This document shows positions 11,401 to 26,400 of a stretch of DNA of 64,000 nucleotides, one piece after another. The notes under the pieces were generated by a model. That model made no database searches and was not told the DNA's origin. It was given only the letters and a program-made list of their open reading frames with translations. Made by a program: the position numbers and the translations under genes. The DNA is from Nectonema munidae (Eukaryota; Nematomorpha; Nectonematoida; Nectonematidae). The stretch covers positions 248,001 through 312,000 of the forward strand of contig JAUIRK010000885.1 in NCBI GenBank assembly GCA_030549495.1, given 5' to 3'. Within the stretch, counting starts at the first letter, position 1. The number at the start of each line of letters is the position of its first letter.

Positions 11401-14400
11401 ATTTATCAGGAAAATAAAATGTAGATGGCGTTAAAAAAAGTGAATCAAAATCATTTTTCTAGCTAATAAAATCGAGTTTTCAAGTAAAGTTTAGTTTAAA
11501 ATAATTAATGGGTCTGTTGTGTTCATTATACAGTTATAATATAAACTGGAAACATTAATTCCAATTACAGAACATTTATACAGAGAATTTATAAATAAAA
11601 GCTACATTGAAAAGGAAAGCTAGATGTAAAAATTCCATGAAATTTTACAAAAGTAAAATTCACTTAACGAATTCGCTTCACGTTTCTTATAAGGCGAGTA
11701 GTATATTAGCTATAAATCTAATTCTAAAAGCATTCCATGTCTCTTCATATCAAAACCATAGTTGCCTATATTACTCGTTTTTATAGTATTTTATGTAAGT
11801 ACTATACGAAATTCTTATTCCTTCCAGTTTGCAGATTGCTTTATTTATTATCACCTCAACCCATTAACGACCATAATAATTTAAAAAGATGTAACTCAAC
11901 AAAATTTCGAATGAATAAACTCCTATTTGTATAAGTAAGTCTTTAAAAAAATAACATTTATTTTTTTCCAATCATCTTCAAAATATTTTACATCACACTT
12001 CTGGGATAATGGGCACAAACACTTTCAAAATTGAAAATGTTAATTTAAATCGAAAAACTTTATTTAGAGGGACCAATTTTAAAACAGTTTTCATGTAAAG
12101 AAAGATTACATTATGTACAATATTTTTTAGTGTTTTTTACAGAAGATGCACATACGTTAGGTATTTCTTAAAACTTGAATTGATTTCCAGGCGTAAATTG
12201 GATTTCATCTGGAACCTTACTCTTCATTATTTTGTTTTTTGAAGACTCAGTTCTTTGTTTTTTATTTGCAATATTAGAAATAAGATGAGATATGTTCTTT
12301 TTCTTCTAAAATCGAGCAAAGCGATTTTTTTCCATCTTTATGAGAAATTTCATGAGCCAAGATTGGTGTTCACAAAAGCTATGTCTATCATCTGAGTGAA
12401 AATTGGCCACCACCATTTTTTAGATCGAGTGCGTATTCTATAAAGAGATATCATTTATTCAACAAATCAATTCCGTCCATGTTTGCATTATAACTATATA
12501 TCAAATTTAAAATTTGAAAGTTTACTTCTTTTTTGTCACTTAGTGAATATCTGTTTACCTTTTCAAGTGGCTCAATATCATCGTCTTAAGTAAGGGTCGG
12601 ATTAGATTCCGTATCTAATAAAATTTTGAAGTCGGATTGGGATTTTTTACAGGTATTGAGAAATTATTCCCTGAGTATTTTATAAAAGTAAAAAATGTTT
12701 AAGCCTTTAACGACTAAAATTTTGAAGACTCTTCGCCTGCTTTCTTTTTCAATGGAATTTTGTATATCAAAAGCAAACGATTTTCATTTCTTGGGAGGCT
12801 GGTGTTCCACTAGTCCTCAGAGAGGTAATTTTTTCAAGCATGTTTCACAGGCTCTTCTTTAGTCGAAGCCGGAAATAAAAGTTTGCTTTAAATATTTTTT
12901 AACTATTTAGAATGCGATTTTTGCAAGTAAGTTGGATATTTTCCCTCGGACTTTGTGACCGCCTTATCTAACTTAGTAGAGCAAGAATACAAGTCTTATT
13001 ATATGAGGCACCCGAACTTATACGTAAGATAAATGTTAAATCACTTCAAAAATAAGGGAGAATTTTTTATTGAAAATTTATTTTTTAATTCAGATGACAA
13101 AAACGAAATATTTGATTTTTTTAAACTAACATTTTAAAAGAATTTAAGTTTCCTTTGGGATGATTCAAAAATTTTTATTTGAAAATATTTCGCTGGACGA
13201 ATGTGGCAAATATAGAAATAAGGCAAAAGACTGAAGAATATAGGCTTTGAGGAAAGAATATACAACTTTGTAGATATAGTATTTTCAATATTTTTCACAG
13301 AGTATTCATTGATAATATTTTTTATTTAATTCAGTGTTTGTTTCATATTTTTAAGGGAATCTTCATTGGACTCTTTCTTCATCAAATTCAACGATAGTAA
13401 AAATGCGTGTTATGCCAATAAAGAGAATGCGCTGAAAGATACCAAATGTTTCAAAGATGAGGTACTGTTTTTTTGTTTATATTGGATAGTTTGGATTCAA
13501 TGCTCAATTTATGCATTCAAGTTTCTCTATTTTATCATAAATAATAAAATTAGTAAAGATTTAACATCACTGAACTTGTGGAATTACATTTCCAATTAGT
13601 AAAAGACTTTTGTTTCTATAATGAGTCTAGCAATACACCATCTCATGATTTATCGGCACTCATTCGTTTGAGCGCTATACTAAAGAGTGGTGTTTTATTT
13701 TAAATGTTTAAGCTAATTATTTTCTAACGCTATTAAGTTTTTCTTCTATTTTAAAAGCTATATCAGTGAAAGAAAGAAATTTATCGAAGTGACGAGAAAC
13801 AACATTGAGAGCAGATAAAGCAAGAGCACACTAAAGGCTAAAAAAAAAGCATCTGTCGATATTTCTCTCTTTTCTAGAGAATTTCATAAGTCCCGTCGAA
13901 GGCGCTTATTATGATCACTCTGGGCTGCGTCTTCTTGACAACAATGACCGGTTGAAGCATTTAATTAAGAACAGAGAATATCATTTTGAGTAAACTTGCC
14001 TATTCTTATAATTGCACTCTTTGGTGATAAAATAATGCAAAGAATATGCAATCCTTACTTATTTACATCGTTTAAAGTTAATCAAGTATTACTTTTTGCA
14101 TAACATATTCTTCGAATGTTATTTATTGTTTTTCTCCATCGAGTGATCTCTGGATGACTGTTTGTAATGATGCGTTTAAAAGTTTGTTTTTTCATGATGC
14201 TATGATAAACAGGGATTTGTAGAGGACTTCCATTTAGGCATTGGTTAGACGAGGATCTAAAATCGTGTAATTGCAATTGGCTCATTACTAGCAGATTGAC
14301 ATATTTCTGACTAATTTAATTGGATGGCATACTTTTGGCTTATCATTACACTCTAAAGTTCTTTGTTTTTCTGGAAGAGATAAATCTTTTAGATTTTTCT

Positions 14401-17400
14401 GTAATAATGTTATGAAATCGTTAATATTCTTATAAAAATAATGATTTGAAAACACTAAACAAAAAATGATTGTGATGACTGAATTTTTCTTCGGACATTT
14501 TAGTAGTAAATTTTTTTTCATTCAAATTTTGATAACATTATCCATTACTGTAAAACAATGTTATCTTTTGCAAAAAATTTTAATAAGTTTTAACTTATTT
14601 TTCAATCGATATCCAAGTATTTCTAAGGAAACGCGTTTTCTCACACTCTTATCAAAAAAATTTTTAATTTAAACGCTAATCTCATAACATTTAACAATGA
14701 CTGTGTATCATAACTTTTTTCATTTATTCTCATCTAATGATGTGGATTATAAAAGAATCTTCTCAAATACTAATGAAATAATTTATCAATTCATTAAATG
14801 AATAGTTTTGACCTTCTTAGTATTTTGAGCTTCATTTCTTCAGAACAGTCATATGAAGATTATCTTGATTTATTATAACCCTCGCATGGTCAAACAGGGC
14901 CGCTGCGGCCATGGTGTGAATAAAAAGCGTGGCTACGCTGATTAATAGCGGATTGCTACAATTATGAGACTCTGAAAACTTAAATTAAACAAATTTGAAT
15001 CAAATTTTATAATAAAAAAATTATTTTTGCATGAAATTTTTTGTCTATCAAATGGAAAAAACTTGTCTAACTTTAATTGAGAGTGAACTTAAATGAAATG
15101 AATGTAAAACAATCTTCAAAATAAAAAATTATGGAAATATCAAAGTCTTTTTTGAGACATAGAAAAGCAGCTTTGACAAACTTTTTTGCATGCTTGTCGC
15201 AGGTGTTTTGTTGACATTTTCCACATACTTGAAAAACTCTGCTTTTACAGTTAGAATAAAAACAAGCTTTTCTGTAGGAACTTTGTGAGGAGGAAGCACT
15301 TTGTTCTTTCACAAACCCTTAAGATTGCAAGATGAGTTTTATTTCTTGCGATATTTGATCGCTTTGTGCTCTTATTTTCATGGATGTTTCAGCAAGACTA
15401 AAAGCTAGTTTTCTAAGGATCTGTTTTCTTCCACCGTCTTTAGAGTTATATTGATCAGGACAGTTTGTATTCACGATAATGTAAGTATTTAGAGCAGCCA
15501 TATCAAGATAATTGGAAAATATCACCATTGGCCATCTAAAGTTTATTCTATAAGTGGTATAGATATTCACCATTTGGTTAGCCTTGTCGACGCCGCACTT
15601 GTATTTGTTGTATACGAGCATGGATTCTGGTTTTTTCTTCGAACCCAAAAATTGAATATTTAAGTAGTGCTGACTTGACATCACGTGTATCACTTTGAAA
15701 TTGTGGGTAGCATGTCGCATTGGAACGTAGGCAGTCCGGCGAACGACTTCTGTAAACAGGGTGAAAGAATCGCACTCCTTCATTTTTCTTTTTTTCAGGT
15801 TTTGTTTTTTCATGACAAGGGGGATAAACCTTCTCATTTCAGTACAAGTACCCACCACAGACCAGGATTTTCTTTTAGACCAAATGCAAAGATCGTGAGA
15901 CATAAAAAAACCATCTACAACAATGCCAACGCCATTAGGAATATTTGCATTTTCGCATAATCTTTTCACTATTGATTCGCCACTAAGGAAAAATAAATTT
16001 CAGGGAAAAGAATATAAAAACTATTGGCATCATTTAGGTGATAAAACTTTATGCCGTACTTTCCTGGCTTACTAGGATCATATATCCTAACGTGACAATT
16101 TCCGCGATATTTGAGTAACTGCTTCTATACAAACATGATCTTTTACATTCACACACACACACCACACACACACTCACACACACAATATACACAGATACAC
16201 GCACCCACAAATAAACCACAAAAATGATTATGTAATGAGAGCAATCTATTACAATAATTTCTCTTACATAGTTATTATTACCTCTGAATATTCTCCGCTC
16301 CCACTGAGTGAATTTTGACAGGTGCTGATAACCTATTTTTATATTTGAAAATAGGTTATAAGAAGTACAAGTACATTTTGTGTAAATTGAAACAGATATT
16401 TTTTATTTTTAAGTTTATGCAATTATAAGGATATTCTTAGTTTATTATTTCTATTTTTTTTGTAGATTTATAGCAAAATACATCATTATCACATTTCATT
16501 TATCAGGAAAATAAAATGTAGATGGCGTTAAAAAAAGTGAATCAAAATCATTTTTCTAGCTAATAAAATCGAGTTTTCAAGTAAAGTTTAGTTTAAAATA
16601 ATTAATGGGTCTGTTGTGTTCATTATACAGTTATAATATAAACTGGAAACATTAATTCCAATTACAGAACATTTATACAGAGAATTTATAAATAAAAGCT
16701 ACATTGAAAAGGAAAGCTAGATGTAAAAATTCCATGAAATTTTACAAAAGTAAAATTCACTTAACGAATTCGCTTCACGTTTCTTATAAGGCGAGTAGTA
16801 TATTAGCTATAAATCTAATTCTAAAAGCATTCCATGTCTCTTCATATCAAAACCATAGTTGCCTATATTACTCGTTTTTATAGTATTTTATGTAAGTACT
16901 ATACGAAATTCTTATTCCTTCCAGTTTGCAGATTGCTTTATTTATTATCACCTCAACCCATTAACGACCATAATAATTTAAAAAGATGTAACTCAACAAA
17001 ATTTCGAATGAATAAACTCCTATTTGTATAAGTAAGTCTTTAAAAAAATAACATTTATTTTTTTCCAATCATCTTCAAAATATTTTACATCACACTTCTG
17101 GGATAATGGGCACAAACACTTTCAAAATTGAAAATGTTAATTTAAATCGAAAAACTTTATTTAGAGGAACCATTTTTAAAACAGTTTTCATGTAAAGAAA
17201 GATTACATTATGTACAATATTTTTTAGTGTTTTTTACAGAAGATGCACATACGTTAGGTATTTCTTAAAACTTGAATTGATTTCCAGGCGTAAATTGGAT
17301 TTCATCTGGAACCTTACTCTTCATTATTTTGTTTTTTGAAGACTCAGTTCTTTGTTTTTTATTTGCAATATTAGAAATAAGATGAGATATGTTCTTTTTC

Positions 17401-20400
17401 TTCTAAAATCGAGCAAAGCGATTTTTTTCCATCTTTATGAGAAATTTCATGAGCCAAGATTGGTGTTCACAAAAGCTAGGTCTATCATCTGAGTGAAAAT
17501 TGGCCACCACCATTTTTTAGATCGAGTGCGTATTCTATAAAGAGATATCATTTATTCAACAAATCAATTCCGTCCATGTTTGCATTATAACTATATATCA
17601 AATTTAAAATTTGAAAGTTTACTTCTTTTTTGTCACTTAGTGAATATCTGTTTACCTTTTCAAGTGGCTCAATATCATCGTAATTCGTCACCAACATAAC
17701 GAGTTTATTATCCAGCCATTCCGTGAACAACAATTATTTATCGTGCCAAACCTAAAATCGTAAAAACCCCTATTCTTTTTTTCATTTCTTTGCCTCACAT
17801 CACGGGGCATTTCTTTCTTCTCAATTTACGAATTGTGCCAGTTGCTTTCAACCCATTTTCATTCAATTTTTTCATAACGCCAAAACCAGACAAAAAATTA
17901 TCAAAAAAATAGAATAACTTGATGAGTTGTGCTTATTAATTATTTTCGTCAAATTGGAAATGACACTTTCTCCTAAAGATCCAATTCAGCTTTCATCATT
18001 CCTACAGTAAGGTAAAAAGTCAAAGAAAGAACCATTTGTGCGGGTATTGCTAAAATATGGGCAGCAATGGACAGCAACTTTGAATTGAAAAAAAACTTGT
18101 TAAGAAACTCTTATAAAACTTGTTAAAAAGAAAAAAATATAAGTTCAAATATGACTGGTTCATTTTTAAATTTAAATTCTAGCGTTTTGACCATTTTATT
18201 ATACTTTGTTATGATTTTTCAGATTATTATTATTTTTCCAGCTTTCGGACCTTCAGGTCTACAAGCTGCGTCAACTACAACAAGATTATTATTATTAGTT
18301 TTGAAACTTTATTTGTTCCAGTAATTACTTTTTGAATTATTTCTGTTTTTGTCTCAACTATTCTCCCTAAACATTCTTATCTTCTTAATTTACAACAGTA
18401 CATATAGTTCGCTTGGGAAGGTATTTTTTAAGTTTTGATTACTCCTAGAATTTTTTTTCAGTTAAATACTTTATCACACTATTTGTACGTTTTGTGTCTG
18501 TTTCTTATTTTTTGAAATAAGAAGCTATATTAATTTTTCTTGTGTAATGGATAAGACTATTCTAATTTAGACTATGTTAAAAATTAGAGCTTCTACGTTT
18601 AAATACATATATATTTTTCATAACAAGAGCGTCTAAAAAGTTAACAAAATACTTAAAGTTGAAATTGATTGCTAAATAATGTTTTAAATTGATTCACCTA
18701 CGTTATATATTTCTAATATTTATTCTTGTAAATTAATTTGGCATTAGTTTTTCTCGCACTGAAATTATAAACTACAACTTGTGAAACTTGCTTGTGATAA
18801 TATTTGAAAACATTATTGATTGACTGAGAATTATTATTTGTCCAATTTTTAGGAATGTAATTATATTTATTTCTAGCATCGAAAATGTAGTTCTTAATTG
18901 TTGGTATAAGTTTGCCGGTCAAAAATAATCCTACGATACCCTGATACTTTTCGATAATTTGCATTTTTTTTCCCTGAAATTCTATCATGTCACAGTTAGC
19001 TAAACCTTGCTTTCATTCATACCAATTTTACCTTTCAACTGTCTTTTAATATTATCTTTAATAAGTCGTATACATAAAGTTATTTGCGCATAAGGTATGC
19101 AACGTTTGATAGCTCTTAAAATAGCATACTCTTGATCAGTTCCAATGGCGATTCCTCTCAAAATGTGAGGTATTCCTTCTAATAAATAGTTAATATGAGA
19201 AAAAACAGCATATGTTGCACAATCTGCTGAAAAGTGTAGTAAAATAGGTCCAAAAAATATTACATTTTTTTTGCTTTGCCTTGAAACTATATTTATATTT
19301 TTGAAAACAGTTGTTGTTATATAACAAGAAATTAGATTAAAAGTTCTATCGATTCCGAGTATTGAAAAACAATTTTCTTGGAATACTATACAATCTTTTA
19401 GATGTGTAACTTGATTATCGGTATAACAAATATTTCGGTAAACAATTTGGTTTCAACATCTGTCCTAACATATTTTCTTTCATTAAAACAATTCGAAAGC
19501 TTTGATAAGTTTTTGGGGTAAGTTCCCAATTTTTCATATAGACAAATGCGTGTCCTCACTTATTTCAGGGTGGCTTTCCAACCAACATATTCTCTCCTTT
19601 TATAAGTTGAGAAATCTGTAAGCTCTGAATAATAGCGATGTAATATGATTGGATTCTCTAATTCACAATAAGAAGAGTATATAACTTTTTTCCCACTTCT
19701 ATAAAAACGTCCATCTCGATTTTGATAATAAAAAATCATTTTGCCTTCCTTAGACGAAACATAATGGTATTTTTTACTAGATATTGGTCTCCATGTTCTA
19801 CAATTATCTGAGAAGTAATTTCTGTTATGAAATTCTCTTTTCCGAACTAAATAAAAACGTTTTCTTTAACTTGATTCGGAACACAATCGAAAGGACAATC
19901 AGAATTAATTAAGAGTTTTCAAACAGTTTCTGGACACATGAAAGCCTGAATTTTATTTACTTCATGAGTATTATTCTTTTTAGATGAAATTCGCATTACA
20001 GAACAACTTTTACTCGTGGCACAAGAACCCGCACTAATGTTGGAGTTATCAAACTCTTCATAATTCTCTACAAGAAGTACAAAATGATTAGGCACAAAAA
20101 TTGAAAATAGGGGATGTATTTGTCCATAAAATTTTAAATACAACATTGCTAATTTTTGTTCTAGGTTCAAATACAGTATTCAAAATTTTATCACAGCAAT
20201 CCGAATAACCATTTACACTCTGATAGACAGAGCGAATAGAAACTCCTAGGACAGTTGCAGCAGCCATTAAACAGTAAACCGATGCCCATCTTCCATTAAC
20301 GCAAACTCTCTCACATTCTTCATTAATTTCGGTGGAAACCTTCCATACTTCTGTCGCTCGCCCTTTTTTCAAATAGAATTCTTTAAATAGATTTAATTCA

Positions 20401-23400
20401 ATGCCAGTTTTAACCCTAATCTCGCAAGAAAGAGACTCATTTCCTACTAATAATAAAGATAAGGCATTAAAAAGGCAGTTCATGGTTGCCACAATTTATC
20501 ATTGATAAAATTCCCTGATGTGTATTAAAAATTTTCCGTGATTTTCCCTAATATGTATTAAAAGTTTTCCTTAATATTGTTTTTTAGAAAAAATGTTTTG
20601 TTTTTCTGGTGTTATTTTGATAATTTATTATTTGAAAAATTTATTAGAAACAAGTAATAAAAAAATTCATCATTGCACATTTTTTCACAAGTTTCAATCA
20701 TTATATTTAAAATATTCTAATCTTGAATTCAATTCTTGTTCTTTTCTAGTGTAGTCTTTTAAAAGTTCGTTCTTCTCTTTCATTAATTTCTTTTTCTCTT
20801 GATCAATCCTTCTCCTTTTTATTTCCAAATTTTCACTTGAATTTTTCCTCTTTTTCATATTTTCTACGTTAAGAAGCTTTAACAGATGATATCATTGCTT
20901 TTGATATTGGAATATTTTCTAATCCACCTCGAATATTGATTTCATCTTTTATTCTTCTTTGTGAGATTAAGGAATTTTGAAGCAAATTTTCAACAAGTAA
21001 AAACTTATTTACAGAAAACCCCCTCTCTACTTGAGCATTGCCATGCGAAAGTACTAGACATTTTTTGATAACTTTCTAAATATCATGATAATTTTGATTT
21101 TTTTTTAAGTTTAGCAAATAACTTGTATATGAGAGTTAAGGGCAACTCTTCCCATGTTACCAAGTGATATAGACTTTTTACAAATCATACAAAATGCTAC
21201 TTTATCATTGTCTTCTTTTTTTGACAGTCAATAAGCAAATTGAGGTTCTTTCGGATCAAGTTATTGAAAAATGTTTTTCTAGACATTTAATTAAAAATAG
21301 AACTACAAGAGATCAAAAAATTATTCTAAAAAAATCATAAAAAAAATTATTTATAAATTCAATATAGTCATACAGAAAAATTTAATAAAAATTTACTAAT
21401 TTGAAGTAAAAATATTTTAAAAACTCAAAAAAAGTATTTATTCCAATCCATCATCCTTTTTTATTGCACCAGTACACAAACACACATCGGTTTTAAAACT
21501 ATGATAAGATTAATCAAAATACTATTGAACAAAAAGTTTCTGTAAACAATTTTTTTAAAACATCAAAATTCCCTGACAGAAATATTTTTCCCTGATTTTA
21601 AAATTTTGTGGCAACCCTGCAGTTACCGTCACCTGTTGTTAAAAGAGGAATCTCAAAATTAGATTTATAAATAAAGGATTTATCAACATCTAAGAGAGAA
21701 CATTTTTGCACAAAGCTATATTTTTCAATCATAGGGGTGATTTCCCCTCTCAAAAAATGTTCTTTTTTAAAAAATCTAACTTTGAAAAGAGATCACTTAT
21801 ACAAGAAAGTCTTTCTAAAGATATAGTGAAATAATGACAATCATAAGAAGAAAGACAGAAGGTGCAGAAAAAACTTGTAGTCTTGAAAAAATATGCTTCA
21901 ACGACATTGAGACTATGACAATAATTATCGTAAAAAAATTGGCGCTTGGAACAGGAAACATAAGACGAATTGATTATTTTTCTACAATTGTTTATAATTA
22001 TATGTTAAAAATTGAAAACTTCTAGATGGAATAAGTTTATATTATCAACTTGAAAATAAATTACATTACAAACTAACTGGAACAGAAAAAGTTACAAAGC
22101 TTAATACTTGAACTTGGTTGACACAACTAATAGACTGGAATGTCCGATAGCTGGCAAAAGCTTGAGGAAAGTGTAAAGTATAGTCAGGTTAATACGGAAG
22201 TTAATGGCGTCATAGCGAATTTATGTTTTGGGAAATGGTTATCTTAGTCATTTGTGTATTAGAGTATAGGTTTAAGGAGGAGTCAGCCTTAGAATTCTAT
22301 CAATTGATTCAATCAAGTCTGACAGATTATAAGATATAAAAGGGTAAATTAAAATTTCTTTAATGGAGAAAATCGAAAAGCCGAACTTTGTTATATTTTT
22401 ATTAAAAAATATACCTAAGTATTCACTAGTTCTGGGGCAAGAAAATAACAAGTGATTAGAGGTTTCATCAAAATTACATCCAAAGCGGCACAATTTATCA
22501 CGTGATTTTTTAATCTTATACAGAAAGTTCTTGCAATTACAGTTGCTTGAAAGCCATCTTGTTATATTAGGCGGAAATGTTAACAACTTTTGTTTTTTCA
22601 AAGTATTATTAAAAGTAGTGAGGCTTAAAATTGAGAATTTAAGAGAAAACTTACTGCTTAACCAATCAATTGGACAAAAATCTTGGCTCTTTTTCTTGGA
22701 GAACTGTTTCAATGAGGAAAGAGGTAGATAATTAGTTTTTACCAAAAGTGGAAGAGTTTCCTTTGCTAATTTATCACAGATTTCATTTCCTTTAATTCCT
22801 TTGTGTCCTGGACACCAAACAAAACGAATTTTAAATAGACTATGCAGCTTAGAGTATAATTTTATTATATCAGCTATATATTCTGAGGATGACTTGTTTT
22901 GTAAAGCTTTCAGAAGAGATAATGAGTCCGACAAAAAATAAACAAGAGAGAATTTCGAGAGTTGATCTATTTGACATTCTAGATGTCTCAATGCAGCTAA
23001 AAGAGCGGCTCCTTCAGCTAAAAAGGATGAAGACATGAGACCTATACTAAAAGAGTTATGAAAATCTGGGTTTTGTTTATGTGGGTAAAACATGGCGAAG
23101 GCCGAGGCACCAGCAGTTGAAATATGATCATATGACCCATCAGAGAAATAAAATATAGCATTAGAAAAACTTAGGATTTTTTGACAATATTTTTTGGCTT
23201 GTAATTTGGTTGAACATATACATGTATTAATCTCAAGATTTATTAGTATGGGGTCATGTATTTTACTAGTAGAGACTATATCAATTTCATCATTAAAATG
23301 GGAAGCAAAAAACTTAAAGTATAACATTTTTAAATGATCAACGTTAGAATAGAAACTTTTTATGTTAGTTGTGAGTCCATATGAATAGTAAATCCTGTTT

Positions 23401-26400
23401 TTTGATATAAAACATAATTTTTTTGTAATAAAAGACCTTTCAATAAAATTAAGGGGAGAAGAAAATGACGATAATAAAGAAATTAACTGCTTAGGAGTGG
23501 AAATAGGGCATTTCAAAGCATATCTTAAAATGGAATAGTAAATAACACTAAAACTGTATTGGTAAGTTTTTTTTTGAATATATGTCCCCAAGAAACAATT
23601 CTATACAGAAATGAAGGAAGAACTACGTTGAGAATGATAGTTTTAAAGAAAACAAAGTGATTAGGCCATTGGAAATTATTGATCCATCTTACTTTTGAGA
23701 ACAATTTGAAGCATTTAGTATGTTTACTATCATAATTCAATTTCCAGTTCAGTTTTTTTTCGAAGATAACTCCTAAATATTTTACGTTTGTCAAAGGATG
23801 AAGGTTGACAGATTCAAAATTCAGGATTGGACATTTGTGCTGGCCTTTTCCAAAATTGACTAAATAGCATTTACTATAATTAATTTTGAGATTAAGCATA
23901 GCAGCTAAGTGATTTACGTCAGACAGAATTTTGTCGAGTTTTAATAAATTCTCAGTAGGATTATTACCTATTACTCCTATAAGTAAATCGTCAGAGTAGC
24001 TCTGATAAAATAAGTTTGACTTACTTAAAAACTTGAGTAAGGGATTTATCAGTATTATAAACAAAATATTGGATATGGACCCGCCTTGAGGAGTGGAACA
24101 TTTTAGAGTTCTAGTAATATAAGGATTATGACGAATGAAAACAGATCTTGTACAAACTTTATTAGATAGAGTGGGAATGACATTGCAAAGATATTCCGAA
24201 TTATGCACTGGTGGCAGGCAGAATTAAAATCACCCGAAAAATCAATAAATAAACATGTCATGTAAATTTTATTTTTAAAACAATGGTAAATGTGGGACGT
24301 AAGTCTATCAATCGCAATTTCCGCACATCTACTGTAGACGTAAGCAAACTGATTATCATCAATGCATTTGGACTTATCAATATGCTCTAGTAAGCGTATT
24401 CTAACAATTTTTTCACATAGTTTTCCTATACAGGGAAGTAAAGTTATAGGACGCAGATTATTATCAATGGTTTGAAAGTTATTTTTGTCTTTGGGTAAAA
24501 AAATGATTTCACCACGTTTGAAAATATTGGGAACCGAATGTGATGACAGCATTAAACAAGCACAACAAATATGAAGAAATATAAGGAAGGGCAATTTTTA
24601 ATGTTTTGTAGCTTATTCTATCATAACCGGGCGATGACTTTAAAATGATTTTTTTGAAACAATATAAGATTTCGTTTTCAGTAATTTGTGTGGGAGAAGG
24701 GTACTCTGGAAATATGAAGGGTGGAATATCACAATTAATAGTTGATGGAAAAAAGTAATCAATAATTTCTAAAGGATTCTCTGTAGGAGTTAATTGTTTC
24801 CCGTTTAATAAAACTGGGAATAAATTATTTCTATTATTATTGTTATTGTGACGATCTTTTATAAAACAATTTATTTTTTTCCATATAGTGTTTATATCAA
24901 AACTCAAAAACTCTTCCCATTTCATTTTCTTATAGTAGGAGATTTTTTTCCGATAAAAACTTTTAGTTTTCTTGTAAATCATTAAGTCCTCATTTGTACG
25001 TGATCTTTGAAACTTTTTGAGTGCGTACCTTACTTTTTTCCTATAGTTTTGTAGGGAAAGAGACCAAAAGTTATGTTTGCATTTAATACTAAATGTAGCA
25101 TTCTCAGAACCTTCTATCAGACAATGTACTAGGGTGTTTGCATACGTTTCTATTGAAGGAGGATTAGAAGGGGTGTTTTTCAAGATTTTGTAATTTTTCT
25201 CTGTTATCATTCAAAATTCGGGAAAACAAATTAAAGTTCAAAGATTTTTTGTAAAATTCAGGTGTGCCTATTTTATCAGTGAGATTTAAGGTGACCAGTA
25301 TGAAGAAATGATCGGATAGGGAAGCTTCATCTAAAAATTTTCCAAGAAGAAATTAGATCCTTAATTTTGTCATTACATAACGAAAGGTCTATATGTGATT
25401 GAAATTTTCCATCCGTTCTTAGTCTAGAAAAGGTTGGGTTTTTATTTGAATCAATAAGTAATAAATTGTGCCTCATAATATTCTTATATAATAAGTTTCC
25501 TCTTGAATTTGTTTTATAGTCCCATAGTAGATGTCTAGAATTTGTGTCTCCTAATATTAAAAGTTTTTCGTTCTTTAGGCACGGTAAAACAGACTCAAAA
25601 AAATACTTTATTTGATCAAGTGAATATGGAGGAAAATAAACAGATATACAATAAAATTCATTATTGTTAGTCATGCATTTTGCTGTTGTAATGAAGTCGT
25701 TTGACAGCTCATTAATTAAACAAATATTTAGATTTTTTTGATGTAGGATTAAGGAATAATGAACTGAGGGGCTGTATATAGCCCGATAATTTGGTAATAG
25801 TAATGAAGGTAATTTGCCTTTACTAAGGTATGGCTTATTTATTAGAATAATGTCATATAGATTTTTTCTGTTAGCATTAGAAGATTATTAAAGGCATAAA
25901 ATGATTTTCCTATATTAATGTGAATGATATAAATAGCATTATTTGGAGTTGATATAGGATTCTAGCATGTTCATAGAGTTAATTTTTAGATGCTCACATT
26001 TTTTTAAATATATAGGGCAATTAGTATCATTATATGCATGGGCACCATTACAATTTAGACAGGTGGCTGAAGGAAAAGAGCAATCCTTAGAAGAATGACC
26101 TATTTTGGAACAATTTAAACACCTAGGATTTTGTGCAAAACATCTTTCATTAGAGTGGCCGAATTTTCCGCAGTTATTACATAATTTTACTTTTCTAACC
26201 AAAAGTTCAATCGGTAATGCCGTATAACCGCAAAAAATAGTTTGAGATTTTGCAAGGAAATTAGCCACCTCGGATGTTTTAGCTTTAATTATGGCCATAT
26301 TGAAAAATTTATTTTTTGTGTTAATAGTTTTAATGAAATCAAACCCGCCGTATTTAGTAATGTAATAGTTACAATTTTCTATGGAACTTATCAACTCTGT

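Larger units (their letters stand above)
10896..12584. repeat. Duplicated 1.69-kb segment, copy 1 (derived copy)
   Basis: Nearly identical to 15995-17681, in the same orientation. I count about five substitutions and one 2-bp gap in 1.69 kb, i.e. about 99.6% identity. It contains a piggyBac transposase piece, a (CA)n run, a 12-bp hairpin and the end of another piggyBac transposase. At both borders the transposase reading continues only in copy 2, so this copy is the derivative. It lies in the COPS7 intron 10166-13355. Confidence 0.85.

Noticed and set aside
11737-17031. Identical 65-codon frames at 11737 and 16834
   Set aside because: They are identical because the segment is duplicated, not because the protein is conserved. 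No coding features.
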